The notes under the pieces were generated by a model. It had not been told where the DNA came from and ran no database searches. It saw nothing but the letters and a program-made list of their open reading frames with translations. Below, one piece after another: positions 10,801-17,821 of a stretch of 26,746 nucleotides of DNA. This DNA comes from a virus: IMG/VR virus record IMGVR_UViG_3300025870_001528, positions 1 to 26,746 of that record; one strand, 5' to 3'. Made by a program: the position numbers and the translations under genes. Each line of letters starts with the position of its first letter. The first letter of the stretch is position 1.

Positions 10801-11146
10801 ATACTACTATAGCAAGGATCTTACTATACGTAACCCATTTATCTACGATAGAGCTATTAACACAGAAGAGGTTTATGCTCTATACCTATTAAATAGAAAG
10901 ATTGATGATTTAATTCTTTCACTTCCAGGAGGTCAACGTACTTCTAAGGCTGAGATTCAACAATTCTTTAAGTTCAATAGAACTAATTCATCTAATCTTA
11001 TAGATATTGTTGTTCGTAATTTATCTATTACAGATATTGCAGTAAGAGAACAGTTAAAAACAAGTATTCTAGCAGAAGCTAGTCAATTTGCACCTGTAGG
11101 TGTTACTATTAACGACGTAAAATTTATAAACTATGGCGATTCCTAA
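7814..11146 (+). CDS. Large virion structural protein with LamG/concanavalin-like jelly-roll segments
   Basis: The protein has 1110 residues when started at ATG 7814. ATG 7811 is in frame two codons' distance earlier at most, but it lies upstream of the predicted transcription start. Residues about 915-1022 look like a LamG lectin-like fold: FYNFTYRLDTLQGNVSLYING, then DEFFVGTTGF, then LTIRNPFIYDRAINTEEV. A second stretch near residue 560 (SFTLSFDMYLD, then YGFELLGNNTNEGFGIF) resembles the first half of such a fold. Between them lie repeated short hydrophobic strands (for example DTIAIVTSNRYFVFNTSG) that look propeller-like. The C-terminal 60 residues resemble a baseplate-type alpha/beta tail (VREQLKTSILAEASQF, APVGVTINDVKF). 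Baseplate periphery or fibre is the likely location. The last 14 nt overlap the next gene. Confidence 0.72.
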   Translation: MSSSYTKSTSAISFPTGEYNDKYVDLKQYVSRLEQGFSVNNIDAFIGAKDTRINNYSSFIMSDKGLLSDYFKLSSLEEGQSTSLVTKLKFPTLTEVPDSFFYIFNENVKADEAQRPIGLKALEKVGNFENNYFFELEALNNNLLRVKHNDGLFDYYLNYNNDKFIFYKNTDNYKDITKERLDVFRYLLDDDGYLQLFKFIDDKLQVVSNIDGTLTLVPMEVGKVNRNVTNLINIDYTLDQNKQFLNNSFAAYNVKNSSNLILNTERGSFDDAGQYMLVTNTNSISSDKMPINYFTLDSSRSEFSHIKRGSNMINARYGLPGNDVRDYYGIDSGNDQETGSGKLTLLYNFYDKDVYVENGSDTYFTAPSSIYPYDKLNINDTTFASNGAFSGPTPILADKIFIKRSNTTQYNNGRYLCTWLSGGILGEPGVWVDRYYYPDKITKLQALSSDARFLASFLDSVDSVDLAVSNTVLTREKFFDKKSDAAIEPNSNIKYQRIGPADIKEIIDSSSPLISAFDSISTSKTVRGETENICREFTGTEYTFAGREFVCFEVHKDIDQAKSFTLSFDMYLDTNNKYGFELLGNNTNEGFGIFQDQTVTPFIHVVSGPTMYIYNTDFVQLNKVDFKTNIKQVWKRSALDDYIVATAGNLYYKVNTQGNNIKLDCGSDVIDTLATQMDHDYIDFLQSDQQVKRMDVNTMTVSSMSAAEFDVYKNELCLYDNVIQQNNTIYKLPGEKTAWENNNTMFYQVSNFIVKHNTEVGPETFLTSKDEIVDFTINDDTIAIVTSNRYFVFNTSGVFTTTGSISTINIPVPAADPGTTVSLSAGEFISIDWVNEYIRGVQYKYPVLLAKGSDAHLYLAKGTFPTLTAAPLGNVTQEINTKDVKLTNYNALNRIYDKNSIDFKLTLKNYLNSEDITNRTISFSPSAFEPGFYNFTYRLDTLQGNVSLYINGDLYDNQTIQPGKFQIQDIFQDEFFVGTTGFQSNLDLATYLKQPEYYYSKDLTIRNPFIYDRAINTEEVYALYLLNRKIDDLILSLPGGQRTSKAEIQQFFKFNRTNSSNLIDIVVRNLSITDIAVREQLKTSILAEASQFAPVGVTINDVKFINYGDS

Positions 11147-13094
11147 TTTCAACTCATATAAAAAGGTATACACTACTGGTGATCAGTTTATTTTAACTGG
11201 TTCTGACTTCAATGGCTTTGTTGAGCTTGTAGATGGTGTTGCAAAAGAGGTGTCATCAGGTAAAACACTTACACCAAAAGGAACTTATTCAACAGATCTC
11301 TTCTATACCGAGTACTTTCAAGATAGAGTTGTTGCAGATGTAGATCTTGCACTTCCTAATACTGTTGATGAGTGCATTTTTAGTCTAAATGATAACTTAG
11401 ATTACTCTTTATTCAAGTATAAATTAGATAATATACGTGACAACAATACATATGTATATTCAAAACTGTTTATAGCTTCTAATAAGCTTCCTTTTACTGA
11501 TAGTATTCGATATGCAACTGTTGATGCTCCTACATCAACAGAATTCACTGTTAATGTTAGTGATGTAGATACACCAGAGTTTAGAGCTAATGAGAAGTTT
11601 GCTAATAACCACTATTTAAGTGCATTTGGTAATGTAGTAGCTGCTACAGCACAAACTAATCTAGAGCATTTAACTCATTTTTCACTTTTTGCTGCTACAA
11701 AAACAAATTTAATTAGTCTAACTGGTTCAGATACTGATCTTGTTGTTATAGAAGATTCTACCGGTTATGAGATGGATGGTAATGACCTTGCATTTGGAGA
11801 AATTGGAGGTATAGCATCAACACCGGACTCATTATACGTGTCTGATAAAGCTAGGAACGTTGTTATTAGGTATGATATTGCTGGATACAATAACAACGAT
11901 AGTTCATTACGTAATACAAGGAACTTTCTTGAGTTAGTTGGAGGTTTTGGAGGGTCTTCTAGACAGACTAAATTTAAAGCACCTACCATATTAGCAGCAA
12001 ACAAGTCAGAAGTAGCTGTGTTTGATTCAGGTAACGCTGTTATAAAATTATACGATAGTGAGTTTAACTTTATTACAAGAATCACCTCAATTAACTTTAG
12101 AGTTGAAGCCATGGGTGCTATGGCTTTTGATCCTGACTTTAATTCTCTTTATGTTATAACATATAGAGATATTATTACAGATGGTATAACTAACCGTGTG
12201 TTGTATCTATATAGGTATAGTGATGGCTATAAGTTTAAAGAAGAGTTCGTTCTAGATGATAGAATTGCACTGGATGAAGTAGTTCACTCTCTTACCTTTT
12301 CTGGTACTGATAGTAATTACTGGTATTTTGGTACAAATAAGACAGTCTATAAAAAGTTCAAGACTAGACCGAAGGAAGTTATAGGTAAATTTAGGTCAGA
12401 GCGTTTATTTTTACTTAACAATGCAATAGAAGAAGAAGTTATAGATAATGTTGCTGTTACTATCAACAATAGATGGAACTTTAATGATATTAACTTTAAT
12501 AATGCTGATTTTATATGGAATCTTGGAGTAGAAACAAATGCTCTTCCTGGTATTAAAGCAGTTGATGGGTTATTAGAAGATAGTATCACTTCATTTTCTT
12601 TATTCCCGGGTATTAGTTCGTATGACCGAGCTATTATGCTAACAACTGGTAGGTTATATTTCTTTAATGAGCCTACTGGTGATGCATATCAGCGTGTTAT
12701 TAAGGATGAAAACTATAATAACTATGGTAGTGCAGGATTCTCGCTAAATAATGATGCATTTATTCAAGCATCTGTTATTAATACAGAGCTATTTAAAGTA
12801 ATTAATGATACACTAACGTTAAAAAACAACCTAGTTGGTAAATTTACCGGTAAGTATGTTAATGATATTCTTGAGCTAGATAATTATAACTATGATGTAG
12901 ACTTTAAACTACTATTAACACAAGAAATAGAGAACTTATATCTTCATACTAACGAAGAAAACGTAGTTGGTACTATAAATCGTTGTTTTGAGCTAATATA
13001 CAATCTTCAGGTAAAACTTATGAATATTGTTAAGGTAAATGTTGAGAGTAATGTGCAAAATGCGTACAATAAGAGTGGCTTTATACAAATTTAA
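11133..13094 (+). CDS. Virion structural protein with NHL/beta-propeller-like repeats
   Basis: This 653-residue protein has a start codon lying 14 nt inside the previous gene, consistent with coupled translation and no separate promoter. Residues about 200-420 show NHL-like blades: GEIGGIASTPDSLYVSDKAR, then VVIRYDIAGYN, LELVGGFGG, KAPTILAANKSEVAVFDSGN, VIKLYDSEFNFITRI, and AMAFDPDFNSLYVITYRD. NHL propellers are usually protein- or glycan-binding platforms. The C-terminus (from about residue 590) becomes helical: LLTQEIENLYLHTNEENVV, then INRCFELIYNLQVKLMNIVK. A fibre or baseplate component is inferred from the neighbours. No T4 counterpart is recognised. Confidence 0.7.
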   Translation: MAIPNFNSYKKVYTTGDQFILTGSDFNGFVELVDGVAKEVSSGKTLTPKGTYSTDLFYTEYFQDRVVADVDLALPNTVDECIFSLNDNLDYSLFKYKLDNIRDNNTYVYSKLFIASNKLPFTDSIRYATVDAPTSTEFTVNVSDVDTPEFRANEKFANNHYLSAFGNVVAATAQTNLEHLTHFSLFAATKTNLISLTGSDTDLVVIEDSTGYEMDGNDLAFGEIGGIASTPDSLYVSDKARNVVIRYDIAGYNNNDSSLRNTRNFLELVGGFGGSSRQTKFKAPTILAANKSEVAVFDSGNAVIKLYDSEFNFITRITSINFRVEAMGAMAFDPDFNSLYVITYRDIITDGITNRVLYLYRYSDGYKFKEEFVLDDRIALDEVVHSLTFSGTDSNYWYFGTNKTVYKKFKTRPKEVIGKFRSERLFLLNNAIEEEVIDNVAVTINNRWNFNDINFNNADFIWNLGVETNALPGIKAVDGLLEDSITSFSLFPGISSYDRAIMLTTGRLYFFNEPTGDAYQRVIKDENYNNYGSAGFSLNNDAFIQASVINTELFKVINDTLTLKNNLVGKFTGKYVNDILELDNYNYDVDFKLLLTQEIENLYLHTNEENVVGTINRCFELIYNLQVKLMNIVKVNVESNVQNAYNKSGFIQI

Positions 13095-13115
13095 TTAGCT
13101 ATTTGACGCTGCCCA

Positions 13116-13123
13116 TATAAATA
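13116..13123 (+). promoter_or_regulatory. Late-type promoter element TATAAATA (exact T4 consensus)
   Basis: TATAAATA is identical to the T4 late consensus. Five bases separate it from ATG 13129, so a T4-type start point coincides with the A of the start codon. An out-of-frame ATG at 13125 reads only a short peptide and is ignored. Confidence 0.78.
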
Positions 13124-13128
13124 TATGT

Positions 13129-13731
13129 ATGGCAAGCACCTCTCTTACCAATACAAATATAAGTGACACCTACACAGGTGTGCTTCACGCTAAAGGCGAA
13201 CCATTACCTGCTACAGGTAGTGAGTACATCTATGATGGATTCGGTAATAGATCAGGTTTGCGATTAGGTCGTAATGAGATTGATATTAGCGGTACATTAG
13301 GGTCTGATTTTGCAACTGCTGCTGCAAAGGCACTTTTCCCTGTAGGTTCTGTTATGTTTTCTGTTGATGATGTTAATCCAACACAACGGTTTGCTGGTAC
13401 AACGTGGGTAAGGGTAGCAGAGGGTAGGTTTATTGCTGCTGTTGGTACAGGATCTGATGCTAATTCTCAATCTGGTACTATTACTGCAGGAGCAGATACT
13501 GTAGGTGAGTATAATCACACACTTACAACAGCAGAGTTACCAGCTCATAACCATGACTTACCAATTAGTAATGCTAATGGTATTGATCAAGATGCAATGG
13601 GTCAGGGTGTTTCATATAATGCAGCAAGAACACCAAATGCTGATATTAACTCAGAAACAGCAGGTAGTAATACACCACATAACAATATTCCCCCAGCTTT
13701 TGGCCTATATGCTTGGCATAGAACCGCCTAA
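13129..13731 (+). CDS. Short tail fibre / receptor-binding head protein (gp10/gp12 C-terminal type)
   Basis: This 200-residue protein has the hallmarks of the C-terminal head found on many phage fibres and on T4 gp10/gp12-like proteins. FPVGSVMFSVDDVNPTQRF opens the module, TTWVRVAEGRFIAAVG follows, then HTLTTAELPAHNH with a metal-binding-type HxH, and finally HNNIPPAFGLYAWHRTA at the very C-terminus. Such heads usually trimerise and may bind the host surface. The N-terminal 60 residues have no recognised domain and probably attach it to the tail. It has the exact-consensus late element and appears to be the first gene of a transcript that also covers the two fibre genes downstream (gaps of 19 and 5 nt). 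Confidence 0.8.
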   Translation: MASTSLTNTNISDTYTGVLHAKGEPLPATGSEYIYDGFGNRSGLRLGRNEIDISGTLGSDFATAAAKALFPVGSVMFSVDDVNPTQRFAGTTWVRVAEGRFIAAVGTGSDANSQSGTITAGADTVGEYNHTLTTAELPAHNHDLPISNANGIDQDAMGQGVSYNAARTPNADINSETAGSNTPHNNIPPAFGLYAWHRTA

Positions 13732-13750
13732 ACTTTAACAATTTAAGACA

Positions 13751-14767
13751 ATGCCTGATATCGAAATCGTCAAACTCAAAATAAGGAGAGGAACAGACTC
13801 TCAACGTAAGCAAGTTGCTCTAGAGCAAGGTGAGCTCGGTTATACTACCGATACAAAGCGCACTTTTATTGGTGATGGAGCTACTCTAGGTGGTGCACCT
13901 GCGGGTAATATTATACATGCACCGTTAAGTATTAATACTCGTACTAACTTAAATACGGCTGTTAAAGGTGATTTGGTATATGAAGATAATTTACTTTATC
14001 AATTGTCTGGAACTGATTATGCAACGTTATCTAGCTGGGCATTTATTGGATCAAGACCAGATGATTTAAATCTTCAATATAATGCAAGTAATGAGTTATC
14101 AATTAAACCAGGTTCAGTTAGTATTTCTTCTTTAAGTGGTGATGTTACTAAAGATAAAGGTGGATTACTTTATACTCCAGATGGTCTTTCAGCTAATGTA
14201 GATCAATCAACTATTACAGTAGATTCAATAACAGGAGCTCTTTCAGTAATTGGTGGAACAGTAACATCTACAGTATTAGGTAATGGTTTATGTGGTGGTA
14301 GTGGTTCAAATATTGAAATTGACGCTACTTCAACTTTCTGCTTCCCAGCAGGTCAATTACAAATTAATACATTGCCTACACAATCAGTTCAAGCTGATGC
14401 TCTTTGTACATCTAGTGTTGGTGCAACTCTAAATGTTTCAGGTAACGTTCTTAACCAAGCTACAGTTGGAGCAAACACTGCTCAGCCATTTAATCAATCT
14501 GTAATTGATCAGTATGGTCGTGTGACATCTTCTTCAACAACAATTGAACAGAATCTCTCTGGAACTGATACATCTGGTAATGGTCAAATCTTCTTCGGTT
14601 CACTTAATGAAGAGAATCCAGGTGCTACAGGTGAGACAGTTATTAATGCATTATCAGCTAATAGTGATCGATCAGCTTCTGTTGCAATTGCTCTTTCATC
14701 TGCTGGTTTCATTCAGATAGCTTCTGGCGATCAAGGTAACTTCGCAATCCCAATCTTCAAATTCTAA
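13751..14767 (+). CDS. Tail fibre protein with Mtd-type N-terminal attachment motif
   Basis: In this 338-residue protein, residues about 8-45 carry VKLKIRRGTDSQRKQVALEQ followed by GELGYTTDTKRTFIGDG. This is the short N-terminal motif seen in many phage fibres and in the phage tropism determinant (Mtd) family, thought to attach the fibre to the virion. The next gene has a related motif. The middle and C-terminus are Ser/Thr/Gly-rich with beta-helix-like character, plus several Cys (LCGGSG, TFCFPAG, ALCTSS). The end GDQGNFAIPIFKF is hydrophobic and could be the trimerisation tip. No collar or enzymatic domain is visible. There is no late element and no Shine-Dalgarno, so it is likely co-transcribed from the start near 13129. 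Confidence 0.75.
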   Translation: MPDIEIVKLKIRRGTDSQRKQVALEQGELGYTTDTKRTFIGDGATLGGAPAGNIIHAPLSINTRTNLNTAVKGDLVYEDNLLYQLSGTDYATLSSWAFIGSRPDDLNLQYNASNELSIKPGSVSISSLSGDVTKDKGGLLYTPDGLSANVDQSTITVDSITGALSVIGGTVTSTVLGNGLCGGSGSNIEIDATSTFCFPAGQLQINTLPTQSVQADALCTSSVGATLNVSGNVLNQATVGANTAQPFNQSVIDQYGRVTSSSTTIEQNLSGTDTSGNGQIFFGSLNEENPGATGETVINALSANSDRSASVAIALSSAGFIQIASGDQGNFAIPIFKF

Positions 14768-14772
14768 AAATC

Positions 14773-16389
14773 ATGGCAAAGAAAATCGAAATACTCGAAA
14801 ATACTCTTCTTAAACTAATTGTTCGTCAAGGAACAAATGATGACCGAGCTTTAGTCACCTTATCAGAGGGTGAATTAGGTTATACTACAGACTGGCATCG
14901 GCTATACGTAGGAGATAGTCAAACACAAGGAGGTCATGTTGTAGGTAATTTGTATAAAGGTGCTGTTGCAGATCATACATCACTTACTACGGAGATAGAA
15001 AATGGTGATTATGTCTTTAACACAACAAATAACACATTATTCATTAAGAATAGTACTGCTGCCGGTTGGCTTTCAGCTGCTCGTATTTTAGAGGCTGCAG
15101 ATGGTACAATAACAATTGATGATAGTGCAGGTACTATTGCTGTAGGTACTTTATCTGCTGGGGACTTCCATGCTGATGCCCTTGGTAATTCTATCGAGCT
15201 TGTTGGTGGTAGAATTTCATTGAGTGCAGGTCAAATTAAGACTGATATCATTAATACAGACTCTGCTACACACCTTTCACTTCCACAGAAGCTTAAAATT
15301 AATGCTGTTAATTATGATTTCCCAGTAGGTGGTCTTGCTAATAATGCTTTTTTAGGAACAGATAGTAGTGGTAGACTTAGTTGGTCAGCACCATTAAATA
15401 CTGCCTCTCTATACTTTAACTCTTCTGCAGCTATTCCTATTGGTACAGTAGTGGCAGCTGCAAGTGGCGCTACAATACCTGTTGGGTGGCTTAAGTGTGA
15501 TGGACAGTTAATTGCAGGTGCAGATTATCCAGATCTTTCTGCTGCTATTGGTTCACAATACGGTGGTGGCGCTGTTAACTTCAGGGTTCCAGACTATACA
15601 GATGTAGTTCATGTAGGTACAGATGAACCAATACAATTTACTAATAGTACTCTTACAAGTACTGGTTCTGCTACTTATACAACCAAGGGTGTAGTATATA
15701 TTATTAAATCACTTGCTGATACTATCACTACATCAAGTGTTACCTTCGGTGGAGGACTAACTGCTCAAAAAGCAGGGGTAGATTTTACTGATACACCAGT
15801 ATCCGTGTTTGATAGTGATGTAAAGGTAGGATTACCTATACCTGGTATAGAAACCTTTACTGCTTCTACAGCACTATCTACTAGTGGACGAACAACATTT
15901 ACAACTAAAGCTGAATATACAAAAGTATGGGTAACAGGATCAGGTGCTAAAGGTGGAAACCGCACTGGTGGTGCTGCTGCTACTTCTTATGCTATACTTT
16001 CTGCTCCTATTGGTACTGCATTTGACGTGTATGTAGCAGCAGGACAGACTACTATACAATCTGATGGATTGCCAAGCAAGATTGCAATAGGTGGTGGTGG
16101 AGCAGATTTAGTTGTTAGTGATGGTGCAGACTATTATGAGTCTGGTACTACTCCTCCTAATGATAGATCTGTTAACAGTGGTACTATTGCAACTAGTAAT
16201 TATATCGTAGGTGGTTACATTATACCTGGTGGTCGTGGTGGTTGGAGAACAGTTAATAACGATGAGGAAGTTGGTGCTACAGCTTCATACTGGGGCGCAG
16301 ATAATGTTCCTGGTGCTGGATCAGGTGCATTTAATGAAGCTACAATTGATACTGTTGATGGTCTGGTAAAGTTTGAGTGGGGAATGTAA
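14773..16389 (+). CDS. Tail fibre protein: Mtd-type N-terminus, tail collar domain, glycine-rich C-terminal tip
   Basis: This 538-residue protein shows four parts. Residues about 12-50 (KLIVRQGTNDDRALVTLSEG, then ELGYTTDWHRLYVGDS) match the attachment motif of the previous gene. A beta-rich shaft follows. Residues about 220-285 are a phage tail collar domain: IPIGTVVAAASGATIPVGW, LKCDGQLIAGADYPDL, IGSQYGGGAVNFRVPDY. The C-terminal 150 residues form a glycine-rich tip (YTKVWVTGSGAKGG, YVAAGQT, IAIGGGGADLVVSDGADY, GGYIIPGGRGGW, ending VDGLVKFEW). Glycine-rich tips of this kind are often the variable host-recognition part of T-even-type adhesins. It begins 5 nt after the preceding stop, so it belongs to the same transcript. 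Confidence 0.82.
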   Translation: MAKKIEILENTLLKLIVRQGTNDDRALVTLSEGELGYTTDWHRLYVGDSQTQGGHVVGNLYKGAVADHTSLTTEIENGDYVFNTTNNTLFIKNSTAAGWLSAARILEAADGTITIDDSAGTIAVGTLSAGDFHADALGNSIELVGGRISLSAGQIKTDIINTDSATHLSLPQKLKINAVNYDFPVGGLANNAFLGTDSSGRLSWSAPLNTASLYFNSSAAIPIGTVVAAASGATIPVGWLKCDGQLIAGADYPDLSAAIGSQYGGGAVNFRVPDYTDVVHVGTDEPIQFTNSTLTSTGSATYTTKGVVYIIKSLADTITTSSVTFGGGLTAQKAGVDFTDTPVSVFDSDVKVGLPIPGIETFTASTALSTSGRTTFTTKAEYTKVWVTGSGAKGGNRTGGAAATSYAILSAPIGTAFDVYVAAGQTTIQSDGLPSKIAIGGGGADLVVSDGADYYESGTTPPNDRSVNSGTIATSNYIVGGYIIPGGRGGWRTVNNDEEVGATASYWGADNVPGAGSGAFNEATIDTVDGLVKFEWGM

Positions 16390-16425
16390 TATTAAATTTA
16401 TCTGCTTGTAAACAACATACACAAG

Positions 16426-16433
16426 ATTAAATA
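16426..16433 (+). promoter_or_regulatory. Late-type promoter element ATTAAATA before the 459-residue structural gene
   Basis: ATTAAATA ends five bases before ATG 16439, so a T4-type start point falls on the start codon itself. It sits in the same 16-base string GATTAAATAAGTGTAT found at 2081-2096. Confidence 0.75.
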
Positions 16434-16438
16434 AGTGT

Positions 16439-17818
16439 ATGGTATATCCAAGTGACCTTCCACTTTCTGCTACTTCTGTAGCTGTATTCGAGGATGGGCT
16501 ATCTCCAGAGTATGACATTACATGGTCTTTCACCTATCAGTTAACTAACTATGATGTTACAGATGAGTTTGGCTTCAATATGTTTTTGCAAGATGCAAGT
16601 TACAGTCTTTCTGGTGGTGGTGTTGGTTTAGATCTTGGATATAGTGGTGGTACAGTATTTGCACCTACTTCAGCTCAAGGTATGAATGGTGGTGTTATTG
16701 GTATTGGTATTGATTCACTCGGTGTCTTTGCTGCTAATACCGAATACATTGATTCTTCTTTAAGAGACGGTCTTAGTGCTGGTCTTTCTGCAAATAGCAT
16801 TACTGTAAGAGGTTCAGGTTTATCAGGTGAACGATATGACTTTATAACTACTGCAGTAATTAGTGCATTTGACATTAAGAGTGATGGTCCAAAGACTTTG
16901 AGAGCAGGTCTTGGTAACTATGGTCGGAAATTACGTGTTGATTACAAAGCAGAAGCAGATACTTTCTACACTAATATATTAGACGTAGATATACCTAAGG
17001 TTGAATACTTCGAAGGTGGTACATTTAGACCAGGAGTTACTATTATTAAACCTTTAACATCTAATAATACTAACGGTGATGTTATTATTACAAATTTTCA
17101 CGTTGAAGGTAACACAGATGCTACAACAACATCTACTATAAGTTCAACACCAATGGTTCCATTTGAACCAGATTACAATTCACTTGGAGATACCCCACAA
17201 CTACCACCAGATGCTGAAGCTCCACAACGTTTACCATTTTTAGGTATAGAGCCTGCAATAGGTTGTCCAGATGTTTATTGTGGTTTAAGTGCCACTGGTG
17301 GTCTTAGTGATAGTGGTACTGTTATTAGCAACAGTTATTATCCTAATACATTTCTCTATAGTATATCTGCATTTATTGGTGATGTAGAAGTACAATGGGC
17401 TTCAGCAAGTAACCCATATAGGTTTATCTATGAATATGATGGTGAGACAAAGATAGATACAGGATTTGTTGGTAGTAGAATCTTTAATTATGGTGGAACA
17501 TCACGACAGACTTTTAGAACTGCTTATGATAATTCAAATAAGATTAATCAAATACCAGATGCTTTTGAAATAGCAGCTCCAGATGGTTATCCTTTTGTAC
17601 GTGATTCTCTTTCTGCTAGTCTTAGTAGCTTCTATAAAGATACAGATAAGTCTAGACTTACTGTTAGTGTGTATGCACCACTATCAACCTCTGATTGGGT
17701 AACATTAGTTGGTTGCCCCTACTACACTCTATCTTGCGGTACTGAAGATAGTTACCTGTGTGGTTTAACTCGACAACATGAAGCATTACGTAAGGTTGTC
17801 TTTCCAAACATTGTATAA
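16439..17818 (+). CDS. Virion structural protein with a C-terminal domain shared with the downstream protease-fibre protein
   Basis: This 459-residue protein has no recognised family. The N-terminal region is beta-rich (LPLSATSVAVFEDGLSPEY, Gly-rich GGGVGLDLGYSGGT). Residues about 325-436 form a distinct module: PYRFIYEYDGETKIDTGFVG, then FNYGGTSRQTF, PDGYPFVRDSLSASL, a beta-segment LTVSVYAPLSTSDWVTLVG and a closing CPYYTLSC. A clearly related module lies in the next gene (residues 549-661). The Cys-containing segment GCPDVYCGLS precedes it. The window gives no sign of enzymatic function. Adjacent genes sharing the module suggest a docking or stalk domain that joins the two products or binds the same partner. 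The next gene begins 3 nt after the stop. Confidence 0.7.
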   Translation: MVYPSDLPLSATSVAVFEDGLSPEYDITWSFTYQLTNYDVTDEFGFNMFLQDASYSLSGGGVGLDLGYSGGTVFAPTSAQGMNGGVIGIGIDSLGVFAANTEYIDSSLRDGLSAGLSANSITVRGSGLSGERYDFITTAVISAFDIKSDGPKTLRAGLGNYGRKLRVDYKAEADTFYTNILDVDIPKVEYFEGGTFRPGVTIIKPLTSNNTNGDVIITNFHVEGNTDATTTSTISSTPMVPFEPDYNSLGDTPQLPPDAEAPQRLPFLGIEPAIGCPDVYCGLSATGGLSDSGTVISNSYYPNTFLYSISAFIGDVEVQWASASNPYRFIYEYDGETKIDTGFVGSRIFNYGGTSRQTFRTAYDNSNKINQIPDAFEIAAPDGYPFVRDSLSASLSSFYKDTDKSRLTVSVYAPLSTSDWVTLVGCPYYTLSCGTEDSYLCGLTRQHEALRKVVFPNIV

Positions 17819-17821
17819 AAA

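Noticed and set aside
11125-11132. TATAAACT before ATG 11133 as a late promoter
   Set aside because: The core is imperfect, there is no spacing to the ATG, and it lies inside the preceding gene; the overlapping genes suggest coupling.
11765-12112. A 115-codon - strand frame
   Set aside because: It lies wholly opposite the NHL-like gene, with no signals and no recognisable protein features.
17814-17821. TATAAAAA directly before ATG 17822 as a late promoter
   Set aside because: It touches the ATG with no spacing and has a mismatch in the TAAATA core; the gene is 3 nt after its neighbour and is probably co-transcribed.
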